Assembly: GCF_027923405.1 (NCBI RefSeq)
Contig: NZ_BQYI01000001.1
Span: forward strand, 4,406,501 to 4,470,500
From: Paenibacillus sp. YYML68
GTDB lineage: Bacteria > Bacillota > Bacilli > Paenibacillales > NBRC-103111
Direction: 5' to 3'
Length of the DNA: 64,000 nt
The position numbers were made by a program, and so were the translations under genes. The notes below the pieces were generated by a model. The model was not told the DNA's origin, did not search any database, and saw nothing but the letters and a program-made list of their open reading frames with translations. Below, piece after piece: positions 27,404 through 35,469 of the stretch (positions are counted from its first letter, which is position 1; each line of letters starts with the position of its first letter).

Positions 27404-27451
27404 AAAAGCAGAGGAACGCGCCGCCGATGGGCGCGTGAGACCTCTGCTTTT
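27404..27451. terminator. Bidirectional terminator between convergent genes
   Basis: AAAAGCAGAGG (27404-27414) pairs with CCTCTGCTTTT (27441-27451), with an inner CGCGCC/GGCGCG arm. A-run on the left and T-run on the right give termination in both directions. Confidence 0.88.
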
Positions 27452-27471
27452 TATTTCGTGCTGATCGTCAC

Positions 27472-29103
27472 TCAGGTCGATGAAGACTGAACGATATAGG
27501 CGGCGAGTGTCCGCACCATCGCCCCTGTGCCGCCTGCCGGCTCCGTTCCGCGCTCGCTCCACAGCCATGCGGTACCGCCCGTGTCCAGATGCACCCAAGG
27601 CGTATCCTCGGCGAAAAATCCGATAAACAAGCCGCCCGTAATACAGCCGGCCCACCGATCCCGTCCGGTCGCATTCTTAATGTCTGCGATGCGGCTCTTG
27701 AGCATGTCCCGATACTCGGGGTAATTCGGCAGCGGCCACACCTTCTCATCCGCGTTCCGCGCGGCGTCGAGCACGTGCTGCAGCAGACTGTCATTGTTCG
27801 TTACGGCCCCGGTCGCCACATCCGCGAAGGAGACGAGCACCGCTCCAGTCAGCGTCGCCACGTCGATCAGCTTCGTCGCGCCGAGCTGCTTCGCATACAG
27901 CACGCCGTCGGCGAGCACTATTCGGCCCTCGGCGTCCGTGTTGAGCACCTCAACCGTCTGTCCGTTCATCAGCGTCACGATGTCGCCGGGCTTGAACGCT
28001 GTGCCCGACGGCATATTTTCGGCAGCCGGGATGACGATGACGACGTTGACGGCCGGCTTCAGGCGGCCGAGCACATGGACGAGGCCGAGCAGTACCGCCG
28101 CACCACCCATGTCGCTGACCATCTCCTCCATCCCCTCCGGCTTCTTGAGGGAGATGCCGCCTGTGTCGAAGGTGATTCCCTTGCCGACCAGGCCGAGCAC
28201 CTCGGACGGGTGTGACGGGGCGGACGGATCAGAAGGATCGGATTCGTCGCCTTCAGGCGCGCCCTCGTAGCGGATGGCGATCATCCGCGGCGGGTTCACG
28301 CTGCCTTGACCGACAGCGGCGAGGCCGCCCATGCCGTGCTCGCGGATCGCTTGCTCCTCGAGCACGGTGCAAGCGAGCCCGTAGCGGGCGGCGAGGCTCA
28401 CCGCCGCCCCCGCCAGCTCTGCCGGCCCGAGGTAATTGCCGGGCAGGTTGGTTAAGTCTCTCGCCGTATATACGGCGAGAGCGATCGCCTCTGCGGCCTC
28501 GAGCGCCTGCGCGAGGCCGGGCTCGTCCGCGCTGCCTGCGGCCAGCAGCGCGACGCTGCGCAGCGCCGGCGGCGGGGCATCGCCCTCCCCGCCGCCGGCG
28601 CTGCCGCGGGCATAGCTCGGCATGCGGTAGCTGCCGAGCCACAGCCCTTCCGCGAGCGCCTGCACGCGCTCGCGCAGCTCATCCGCGCGCTCCGCGTTCG
28701 CGCGCGGCAGCGGCGCCGCAAGGCGCTCCAGCCGGAGGCTGAGCGCCTTGCGGGCCGCGTAGACGCCGGCGCTGCGCCAGCCGGCGGCGCCGCTCGTGCG
28801 GGCGGCTTCGCCGAGCCCGCACAGCAATAGGGCCTGATGCTTCGCCATCAGGCCGCACGTGTACACGGCCTCGGTCTCCCCGAGGCCGGCCGTGAACTGT
28901 CCGCGCGCAGCGAGAGCGCGGACCGTCTCCTGCAGCGGAGCCGGCACGTCTACGCCGGCCTCCGCTGCCCAGCTGCCCGCGAGCAGCTCCTCGCGGGTCA
29001 CGAACAACACCAGTGCGTCGGACTCCGCCTCCGACGCCTCCAGCGGCTGCAGCTCGATGCGCAGCTGCAGCTCCTGCGTTACATATTGCGCATAAGCATC
29101 CAT
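27472..29103 (-). CDS. pepA: Cytosolic leucyl aminopeptidase (M17)
   Basis: 543 aa from the ATG at 29103, chosen because GAGGAG lies 8 nt upstream; a GTG three codons earlier lacks such a site. The N-terminal macro-like domain is GC- and Ala-rich. The C-terminal catalytic domain has LVGKGITFDTGGISLKKPEGMEEMVSDMGGAA, the family signature NTDAEGRIVLADG (both zinc-binding) and IKNATGRDRWAGCITGGLF. It releases N-terminal amino acids from peptides as a hexameric two-metal enzyme. The N-terminal half is noticeably richer in GC than the neighbours, which explains many spurious open frames there. Confidence 0.93.
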   Translation of the reverse strand: MDAYAQYVTQELQLRIELQPLEASEAESDALVLFVTREELLAGSWAAEAGVDVPAPLQETVRALAARGQFTAGLGETEAVYTCGLMAKHQALLLCGLGEAARTSGAAGWRSAGVYAARKALSLRLERLAAPLPRANAERADELRERVQALAEGLWLGSYRMPSYARGSAGGGEGDAPPPALRSVALLAAGSADEPGLAQALEAAEAIALAVYTARDLTNLPGNYLGPAELAGAAVSLAARYGLACTVLEEQAIREHGMGGLAAVGQGSVNPPRMIAIRYEGAPEGDESDPSDPSAPSHPSEVLGLVGKGITFDTGGISLKKPEGMEEMVSDMGGAAVLLGLVHVLGRLKPAVNVVIVIPAAENMPSGTAFKPGDIVTLMNGQTVEVLNTDAEGRIVLADGVLYAKQLGATKLIDVATLTGAVLVSFADVATGAVTNNDSLLQHVLDAARNADEKVWPLPNYPEYRDMLKSRIADIKNATGRDRWAGCITGGLFIGFFAEDTPWVHLDTGGTAWLWSERGTEPAGGTGAMVRTLAAYIVQSSST

Positions 29104-29139
29104 TCGCAGCACTCCTCTTCAACATTAGCCTATTAGCGG

Positions 29140-29872
29140 CTAGAGGCTCCGCTCACTCCACGGCCTCTCACTCACTCGCTCGCTCAACCGCATTAGCGCA
29201 CCTTTCGTGCGCTATCCGCTCACTCCTCGGCCTCTCACTCGCTCGCTCAACCGCATTAGCGCACCTTTCGTGCGCTATCCGCTCACTCCTCGGCCTCTCA
29301 CTCGCTCGCTCAACCGCATTAGCGCACCTTTCGTGCGCTATCCGTTCACTCCACGGCCTCTCACTCGCTCGCTCACCTGCGTTAGTGCACCTTTCGTGCG
29401 CTATCCGCTCACTCCTCGGCCTCTCACTCGCTCGCTCAACCGCATTAGCGCACCTTTCGTGCGCTATCCGCTCACTCCTCGGCCTCTCACTCGCTCGCTC
29501 ACCTGCGTTAGCGCACCTTTCGTGCGCTATCCGTTCACTCCACGGCCTCTCACTCGCTCGCTCACCTGTGTTAGCGCACCTTTCGTGCGCTATCCGCTCA
29601 CTCCTCGGCCTCTCACTCGCTCGCTCAACCGCATTAGCGCACCTTTCGTGCGCTATCCGCGCACTCCTCGGCCTCACACTCGCTCGCTCACCTGCGTTAG
29701 CGCACCTTGCGTGCGCTATCCGTTCACTCCACGGCCTCTCACTCACTCGCTCACCTGCGTTAGCGCACCTTCCGTGCGCTATCCGTTCACTCCACGGCCT
29801 CTCACTCACTCGCTCGCCCTCGTTAACGCACCTTCCGTGCGCTATCCGCTCGCTCCACAGCCTCGCAATGCC
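29140..29872. repeat. Tandem repeat array, 63 bp period, 11 copies
   Basis: The core AGCGCACCTTTCGTGCGC recurs with the GCGCAC element starting at 29196 and every 63 bp after that to 29826 (11 copies, no indel). Each unit holds the palindrome GCGCAC-N5-GTGCGC and a CTCACTCGCTCGCTCA stretch. Because 63 is a multiple of 3, several frames on both strands stay open and would read as 21-residue repeats; no ribosome-binding site supports them. The array fills the gap between the aminopeptidase start and the aldo/keto reductase stop. It shares period and core (AGCGCAC, CTCAC-CGCTCGC) with the array at 1-398. Confidence 0.93.
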
Positions 29873-30904
29873 TTACAGCCGATCCCCCACCTTATAATAA
29901 TCCGAAGCCGCCATCACAACCTCGCGCATCGGCAGGTCATACGGACAGAGCGGCTCGCACAGCGGCTTCTCCTTACAGGGCTCATGATCGGCACAGGACA
30001 GAATCTTCTCCTTGTTCTTCTGGTAGAAGCCGTCACCCTTGGGCAGCAGACCGAACGTCTTGCGTACTTGACTTGAGATCATAATGTCCGGGATCGCGAT
30101 GCCGACCGGACACTGGCAATAGTTACAGCGGCGGCAATTGTGCTCACCGAGCTCGGACGCCAGCTGCTCCAGCTCCGCACGCTCCTCATCGCCGACCGCC
30201 GTACGCATCGCCGCGATGTTCTCCTTCACTTCGTCCACACTGACCATACCGGAGATGGTCACGTGTACATTTTGACTGAACGGATAACGAAGCGCCTTAT
30301 CGACAGGCTGAATAAAGCCGCCGGACAGCGGCTTCATCGCCGTCTTGCCCATATCCAAGCGCGTCAGCTCCGGAATGAGCTCATCCAGCGCGAACGGCTG
30401 TGCGAGACTGAGATGGAACAGCACCTGATCGAACTGCTCCTTCTGAATCCACTTCACGAGCAGGTCCGGACGATGACCCGTAATGCCGATGAACCGGATA
30501 TGACCCTTGCGCTTCAGCTCCAGCGCTGCTTGGTAAGCGCCGTCCTCCGCCATCGCGTCCTTGAACTCCTGCGGTCTGTTTACATAATGAATTTGCAGCA
30601 GATCGATGACGTCCGTCTTCATCCGTTCCATGCTGCGCTGCATCTCTTCCATCGCAGACTTATAATCCCGCTTCGCCGTCTTCGTCGCGAGGAAATAATC
30701 AGCTCGCCTATGAGAGATGCATTCCCCGATGATCTCCTCACTGTTCCGATAGCCTGCCGCTGTGTCGATATAATTAATGCCTTGATCCAGTGCATAATTG
30801 AGTGTCTCTCTCGCCTGCTCCAGTGGAACGCTCGGCAAATTCATCGCCCCAAAGCCTAACGAAGAAACCTTGTATCCAGTTTTCCCAAAAGTTGTGTAAC
30901 GCAT
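29873..30904 (-). CDS. Aldo/keto reductase with C-terminal iron-sulfur domain
   Basis: 343 aa. A TIM-barrel aldo/keto reductase domain carries the catalytic tetrad Asp47, Tyr52, Lys75 and His106 (NYIDTAAGY, ATKTAK, IHYVNRP). It is followed by a ferredoxin-like tail with CRRCNYCQCP and a second Cys set, CADHEPC, PLC and PLCP, enough for two iron-sulfur clusters. NADPH-dependent reduction is usual for the barrel. The clusters suggest electron exchange with ferredoxin or a role in redox sensing (inference). GGAGGGG lies 11 nt before the ATG. The stop codon lies at the edge of the 63-bp repeat array. Confidence 0.88.
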   Translation of the reverse strand: MRYTTFGKTGYKVSSLGFGAMNLPSVPLEQARETLNYALDQGINYIDTAAGYRNSEEIIGECISHRRADYFLATKTAKRDYKSAMEEMQRSMERMKTDVIDLLQIHYVNRPQEFKDAMAEDGAYQAALELKRKGHIRFIGITGHRPDLLVKWIQKEQFDQVLFHLSLAQPFALDELIPELTRLDMGKTAMKPLSGGFIQPVDKALRYPFSQNVHVTISGMVSVDEVKENIAAMRTAVGDEERAELEQLASELGEHNCRRCNYCQCPVGIAIPDIMISSQVRKTFGLLPKGDGFYQKNKEKILSCADHEPCKEKPLCEPLCPYDLPMREVVMAASDYYKVGDRL

Positions 30905-31161
30905 AACGTCCGTTTCCCCTCCCCGGTTAGTTGATCGCGCCTAGCGCTTAACGACTAGATAAGTACTGCTCAATTATAGTCGATCAATTCTGAAATTACA
31001 CCCTAGCCGGAGCGAGGGTACAGAGGATCGCTAGGTGGTACACGTTTAGATTAGCACATACAGATCACCGTCAGCGCCGGCTTGTACTGGAACAAGGCGC
31101 GATTCGATCTTCAACAGCTCCCACAGCTGAACCTCCTCTCTACTTGCACTATTGTTCATGC

Positions 31162-31596
31162 TCAACTACGCTTGCGAGCCTCCACCTGAAGCGCTTCATT
31201 CGCGCGCTGCAGCAGCGTCTTGTAGCCGCTCACCCGAGCCGAGCTTAAGGAGCTCTCACGATCCAGTGCGTCGGCGATTCGCTCGAAATTATCTACCAAG
31301 TGCTCCGGCCCCATGCCGAATCTACCTAATATTCCGTTCAGCCACAGCGCATAGTCCGTGAATACGTCCTCATTGGACAGCTGGTAGGCGGTATCCAGAT
31401 GCTTCATATGATGCACGTTATCTTCCCAGCACTTCTGCTTTCCCCGCTCCCCATACCGCTCGAGCAGCTGCGGATTCGCCTCATAGATCGAGGCTGTCAC
31501 TTGGCTGGCCAATCGTTCGTGCGCTTCATGAAGAATGCCTGGCTGCACTTCTCCGCCTTCAGTGCTGTGCTCCAAGCGATCGCTATTGCCGCTCAT
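31162..31596 (-). CDS. Conserved helical protein, function unknown
   Basis: 144 aa, almost all helical. The segment LLERYGERGKQKCWEDNVHHMKHLDTAYQ and FTDYALWLNGILGRFGMGPEHLVDNFERI resembles an N-terminal helical domain that occurs upstream of sensor domains in Bacilli (recognition by memory, not a search). There is no signal peptide, and it has a single Cys. Its start overlaps the stop of the ABM monooxygenase gene by 4 nt, so the two form an operon. Confidence 0.65.
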   Translation of the reverse strand: MSGNSDRLEHSTEGGEVQPGILHEAHERLASQVTASIYEANPQLLERYGERGKQKCWEDNVHHMKHLDTAYQLSNEDVFTDYALWLNGILGRFGMGPEHLVDNFERIADALDRESSLSSARVSGYKTLLQRANEALQVEARKRS

Positions 31597-31898
31597 TGCG
31601 CCACCACCTTGTATCGTTTAACGGTCGGTATAATCGCGGCCAGCTCCTGGTCCGGATATTTCCGCTCCAGCTCATGAATACGCTTGAAATCATCACTCGT
31701 CACCCAGCGCAAGTAATGCTCCTTACTCTCCCACTGCATATGCACCGTCAGCTCCCCAGCGCTCGCCTCGCTCTGCCATAGCTGGAAGCCGATGAAGCCC
31801 GGCGCATTGTCAACGAGCCGCGACCGATTCCGATACAGGCCGATCACCTCCTCTGCCTTCCCTTCAGGCACCTCTACAATCGAATGAACAATGTACAT
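31593..31898 (-). CDS. Antibiotic-biosynthesis-monooxygenase (ABM) domain protein
   Basis: 101 aa, a single ferredoxin-like alpha+beta barrel domain: MYIVHSIVEVPEGKAEEVIGLYRNRSRLVDNAPGFIGFQLWQSE, then VHMQWESKEHYLRWVTSDDFKRIH. The family includes quinone-forming monooxygenases and haem-degrading IsdG/HmoA-type enzymes. The PGFIGFQLWQS and ESKEHYLRWVTSDDFK segments are close to the HmoA-like side, but the haem-ligand His cannot be placed with certainty. GGGGGAG lies before the ATG. It is coupled to the helical protein gene by a 4-nt overlap. Confidence 0.8.
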   Translation of the reverse strand: MYIVHSIVEVPEGKAEEVIGLYRNRSRLVDNAPGFIGFQLWQSEASAGELTVHMQWESKEHYLRWVTSDDFKRIHELERKYPDQELAAIIPTVKRYKVVAQ

Positions 31899-32202
31899 TT
31901 TATATCTCCCCCTGAAATAACAGCCTCCGAGCTTTGTCGGAGCGGTTATGGTAAGCCTCGAATCGAATCCTTCTTCCCATCATACCAATAGTGCGGCACG
32001 GGGAAAAGCAACCTACCCCAACACCCAACGCTCACTTCAAAGAAACAGCTCCACAACAAGTAACGCCTAGCCACAAAAAACACCCCGAAGCAAGCCATCG
32101 GCCTGTACGGGGTGTGAGTCAGAGACAAATCTATGCGTTCTAGTCCCGAACATCGTCCTCAGCCTGCTTGCCGCTGGACTCGTCCAATTCGTAGAAGCTG
32201 CA
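31899..32202. other. Intergenic region with two hairpins
   Basis: About 300 bp. A small hairpin CTCCGA/TCGGAG lies at 31925-31942, just upstream of the ABM gene, and the rsgI terminator lies at 32075-32114. No gene is supported. Confidence 0.5.
32075..32114 (-). terminator. Terminator of the sigI-rsgI operon
   Basis: On the minus strand CACCCCG (32114-32108) and CGGGGTG (32087-32081) pair around a structured loop, followed by six T residues (32080-32075). It is about 90 bp past the rsgI stop. Confidence 0.85.
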
Positions 32203-33747
32203 TTAATCATCGTCCTTTTTCTGCTGCTCTTGCTTCTTCCTTGCCTCTTCCTGCTTCTTACGCTCTTCCTCTTGCTTTTTCCTTGCCTCTTCCTGCTTCT
32301 TGCGCTCTTCCTCTTGCTTTTTCCGCGCATCTTCCTGCTTCTTGCGTGATTCCTCTTCAAGCTGCTGCTTCTTCTCCTCAGCCTGCTTCCTTAGCTCTTC
32401 GAGACGCTTTTCTTCCTCGCGCTTACGCTCCTCTTCCTTCTTCGAGCTTTCCGACTGCTTGCCGTTATTGGTCGCTGGCTTCTTGTCGTCATCGTCGTCA
32501 TCCTTACCGTTGCCGCCAGAGGACGAAGTGCCGGGCTTACTGCTTCCCGGCTTCTGCTCAGAAGGACTGGCCTTCGAATTGCCCGTACTGTTCTTCTTAT
32601 CGTCATCGTCTTTATCATCGTCATCCCGATCATTCGAGTTGCCCGTAGAAGGCTTCTTCGGATCGGTCTTCGTGCTGCCACCGGACGTTGTGCCTGTCGT
32701 ACTGCCCGGCTTCGCGCTGCTGTTCGTCTTGCGGTCATCATCCTTGTCGTCCTTATCGTCGTCCTTCTCCTTGCTATCGGTCTGACCCGGCTTGGAGCTC
32801 GTGCTTGTCGACTTGGACCCGGAGTTGCCGGAGGACGTGGTGGAGCCGGTCTTGCTGCTCGTGCTTGATTTGGAATTCGAGCTCGAGCTTTTCTTCTCCG
32901 CTATCTTCTTGTCGAGCTCGCCGGATTTCTCCTCCTCCACGAGCTTCTTCAGATCCACCTTAGATGGCATGGGCTCCTGCTTGATCAGCTCCGCGACCTC
33001 CGGCTTATTTTTCACAACAGACATGACAGAGGTCTTCTTCAGCTCCTCCAGCGTCACGTCGGCACCGTTGCTCTTGGCGTGCAGGTACATCGCGTATTTA
33101 CCGGCAGATACGTCGTTCTGGCTGGCCGCCTCCCGTATTTCCTTCGGTGCTGCGATGGCAGTCACCTGATATCGCTCGGTCTGCTGCGGGTGCGTCGTCT
33201 TGATATGCTTCGTAACCTGCTGCTTCACTTTATCGACAATCGCTTCATCGCTCATCTTAGTCCCGGAAGCAACGACAGTGCTCGCGATAACGATATCCGC
33301 CTCACCTGACGCCAGCGGCCCTTGCTCAGCCTCATCGAGGAGCCCCTCGGTCACCTGCACGAGACTCTTCCCCTTGTAATCGATTCCTTGAACAAGAGCC
33401 ATACCGTCCTCATTGAGCCCCCGCAGCTCCAGCACCGTCTCCTCAATGTCAATTCCGATCTCGACACTAGGATTAATATCCATCGTTATGTAGGCGACGA
33501 CCTCAGGACTGCCGAGCTTGCCATTGAAGCTTGCGAAGAGCACGAGGCAAAACACGACAGCCGCCGCAATCGCCGAGCGTCCTGCTATTGAGGGACTCCG
33601 CCAATTAATACCGGAATCCTCGGTGTATACAATCTCCTCACCGACCTCGCAGCTGCGCTTCTTGCGCGAAATTCGATCAAACTTGCCATCAGGCCGCATG
33701 ATGATAAGATGCCGGTCTGTCATCTCCATCACAATTCCTCTATGCAC
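32203..33747 (-). CDS. rsgI: Anti-sigma-I factor RsgI with long charged tail
   Basis: 514 aa. The cytoplasmic N-terminal RsgI domain (MHRGIVMEMTDRHLIIMRPDGKFDRISRKK) binds SigI. One TM segment lies at about 58-76. The outer region starts with the conserved VVAYITMDINPSVEIGID. After about residue 280 it becomes low-complexity: Ser/Lys/Asp-rich stretches (DDKDDKDDD) and then Lys/Glu/Gln heptad-like repeats (EEARKKQEEERKKQ). Some RsgI proteins carry carbohydrate-binding or hydrolase domains outside; none is seen here. The start lies inside the 3' end of sigI (8-nt overlap). Confidence 0.9.
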   Translation of the reverse strand: MHRGIVMEMTDRHLIIMRPDGKFDRISRKKRSCEVGEEIVYTEDSGINWRSPSIAGRSAIAAAVVFCLVLFASFNGKLGSPEVVAYITMDINPSVEIGIDIEETVLELRGLNEDGMALVQGIDYKGKSLVQVTEGLLDEAEQGPLASGEADIVIASTVVASGTKMSDEAIVDKVKQQVTKHIKTTHPQQTERYQVTAIAAPKEIREAASQNDVSAGKYAMYLHAKSNGADVTLEELKKTSVMSVVKNKPEVAELIKQEPMPSKVDLKKLVEEEKSGELDKKIAEKKSSSSNSKSSTSSKTGSTTSSGNSGSKSTSTSSKPGQTDSKEKDDDKDDKDDDRKTNSSAKPGSTTGTTSGGSTKTDPKKPSTGNSNDRDDDDKDDDDKKNSTGNSKASPSEQKPGSSKPGTSSSGGNGKDDDDDDKKPATNNGKQSESSKKEEERKREEEKRLEELRKQAEEKKQQLEEESRKKQEDARKKQEEERKKQEEARKKQEEERKKQEEARKKQEQQKKDDD

Positions 33748-34552
33748 GGGCGTCCCTCCCTTCCTCCTCGTCGTCTCTAATCTGCAGGTAATCCTTCAAG
33801 TACGGATATGGCCCGTTAAAGATCAGAGCGACAGCAATAATAAACTTCCGATTGCGCTCCAGCGTCTTCCTGGATACGTCCACCAGCGCTAGCAGCTCCT
33901 TGATCGGCAGCATGCGCTTCTGCAGCATCGTACGCATCAGCTCCGGATGTGCTGACAGCTGGCGTGCAATGAACAGCAAAGACTGCCGGGAGTCGTCATG
34001 CTTCGGAGATGCATCGACGAGCTCCTCGAACCTAATACCGAATTCGGACAAGCATCGACTTAAGTCGACAATTTCACTGCGTCGTTCGTCAATACCCTTC
34101 TGCTTCTCGAACTGCTCGATCGCCTGATGAACCTCAATCGGGTTGACCGTATTGTTCTCCTCATCCTCGACGTCGAACGTGCTGTATGGAACCTGCCCCG
34201 AGAACCGCTGCTCCTTGCGCACATAATCGATCAGCCGGCGGCGAATCACCTGCTCCGAGAAGCCGAGGAACGAACGCCCGGCCTGTGCGGAGAATTGATT
34301 GATCGCCTCATTGAACGCACCGAGCGCAATGCTGAACTCATCGTCCCTCGACGGGTCGACATAACGCTTGCAGAAGCGACTTGTGACCTTGGCCACATAA
34401 GGCTGGTAGTCCGTAATGAATTGATTGCGCAGTCGAATATCGCCTGCTTGAATCTGTAATACAATCTCCTCCGGAGTGCGCTGCTCCTCCGTGTCCGGCG
34501 ACTGTCGTTTACCGAGAAATCTCTTGAATAAAACAAGCAGCAACCGTTCCAC
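33740..34552 (-). CDS. sigI: RNA polymerase sigma factor SigI
   Basis: 270 aa. The sigma-70-like region 2 (NQFITDYQPYVAKVTSRFCKRYVDPSRDDEFSIALGAFNEAINQF) is followed by the SigI-specific C-terminal half, with KELLALVDVSRKTLERNRKFIIAVALIFNGPYPYLKDYL as the DNA-binding end. SigI responds to heat or extracellular polysaccharide, depending on the species, and is held by RsgI. The annotated start is GTG without a spaced Shine-Dalgarno; AGGTGG lies 5 nt before a TTG three codons later (34543), which is the better start. It is preceded by a SigI-type promoter. Confidence 0.93.
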   Translation of the reverse strand: MERLLLVLFKRFLGKRQSPDTEEQRTPEEIVLQIQAGDIRLRNQFITDYQPYVAKVTSRFCKRYVDPSRDDEFSIALGAFNEAINQFSAQAGRSFLGFSEQVIRRRLIDYVRKEQRFSGQVPYSTFDVEDEENNTVNPIEVHQAIEQFEKQKGIDERRSEIVDLSRCLSEFGIRFEELVDASPKHDDSRQSLLFIARQLSAHPELMRTMLQKRMLPIKELLALVDVSRKTLERNRKFIIAVALIFNGPYPYLKDYLQIRDDEEEGRDARA

Positions 34553-34566
34553 CTCACACTAATTTT

Positions 34567-34595
34567 TTCGCGACGTTGCGATCGTTTACGGGGGT
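34567..34595 (-). promoter_or_regulatory. SigI-type promoter of the sigI-rsgI operon
   Basis: On the minus strand ACCCCC (34595-34590) and CGAA (34570-34567) are separated by 19 bp. These are the -35 and -10 elements known for SigI promoters. It lies directly before sigI, giving a very short leader, and implies autoregulation. Confidence 0.65.
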
Positions 34596-34819
34596 TGACT
34601 TCGATCATCCCGTAACATACTGCATCAGGTTATTAATGGAAAAAACGTCCCTCTCACCTGCAGCCATACGGTACGCTTCGAGCCCTCGGCCCGAGACTGC
34701 GCATGTACAGCCTGCTCGCACACCTCCTGCCTGGACAGCTTCATAAGCCGGTTAACAGGAGGTGACGCAGGTCAAAGGGACGATGATAGGACGAGCCTAT
34801 GGAATTCAATATAGCCGAA

Positions 34820-35248
34820 TCAGGACATGCCCCGCAGCGGCTTCTTGCTCTTGAGCTTGTTCCTGCGCGTATTGAGCACCTGCAGCCGCTTCTTCAGCTG
34901 CTGCTCCCACTCCACGTCTCCGAGCTCCTTGGCAACAGTCAGCAGGTCGAGCGACATATCGATCTGATTGCGGACGACGTCGAGCGGCTCTTCATACTCA
35001 TGATTCACGCAGTTCTCGAACAGCTCCGTCTGATCGCGATGATCTACATATTCTCCGAAGTCGACCTCAGGGGCGCCGTCCCCATGTGCGTACTCGGCTA
35101 AAATTTCGTACTCGTTCTCCACACTATGATGCACTTCAACCCGGTGGCACACCGGACAAAACAACAGAGGCACGTTGTGAATCTGCGTTCTGATATGCTT
35201 CAACGTTCCCTTCGTCCCCAACATGCTGGCTCCGCAGCAAAAACTCAT
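34820..35248 (-). CDS. Small protein with N-terminal CxxC zinc-finger-like motif
   Basis: 142 aa from the ATG at 35248, chosen because AGGAGG lies 8 nt upstream; 15 upstream residues are excluded. The Cys residues MSFCCGA and FCPVCHRVEVHH form a zinc-ribbon-like knuckle resembling the N-terminus of YgiT-type proteins. The rest is acidic (YAHGDGAPEVDFGEYVDHRD) and ends in a basic helix (LKKRLQVLNTRRNKLKSKK). The function is unknown; a nucleic-acid or protein interaction role is only a guess. Confidence 0.7.
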   Translation of the reverse strand: MSFCCGASMLGTKGTLKHIRTQIHNVPLLFCPVCHRVEVHHSVENEYEILAEYAHGDGAPEVDFGEYVDHRDQTELFENCVNHEYEEPLDVVRNQIDMSLDLLTVAKELGDVEWEQQLKKRLQVLNTRRNKLKSKKPLRGMS

Positions 35249-35408
35249 CACATTCGCCTCCTGTTTTGTTACCTGCACTTCCGGCAGACCCACTTCACGA
35301 TATATTCGACTTCAACTGTCAAAAATCCTTTTTTGACGCTTGTCTCCCGACCCGTTAAATGTTGGCTTGTCTAGTGATCACATGTCGAAAATTTGCTCAA
35401 AGCGGTAT

Positions 35409-35430
35409 ATTTACAAGCATCATTGTAAAT
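35409..35430. promoter_or_regulatory. Inverted repeat upstream of the glucan operon
   Basis: ATTTACAA (35409-35416) and TTGTAAAT (35423-35430) form a perfect 8-bp inverted repeat with a 6-nt centre, followed by a related TGTAAATTGTTAA. It lies 40-60 bp before the DUF4912 start and is a candidate operator. Confidence 0.45.
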
Positions 35431-35469
35431 TATGTAAATTGTTAATCCAGATACGAGGGGGCATGTAAC

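Noticed and set aside
27794..29136. Long GC-rich open frames opposite and inside the aminopeptidase gene
   Set aside because: Shadows of a high-GC coding region; the M17 frame carries all conserved motifs and a Shine-Dalgarno.
29013..30076. Open frames of 213-294 codons on both strands across the 63-bp repeat array
   Set aside because: They exist only because 63 is a multiple of 3; the predicted proteins are 21-residue repeats with no ribosome-binding site or known domain, and they overlap the ends of two real genes.
34763..34855. Possible 30-codon ORF after AGGAGGTG on the plus strand
   Set aside because: The Shine-Dalgarno overlaps the GTG, the peptide is unremarkable, and it runs into the 3' end of the convergent zinc-finger-like gene. 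The AGGAGGTG is one arm of a 9-bp inverted repeat (34721-34764).
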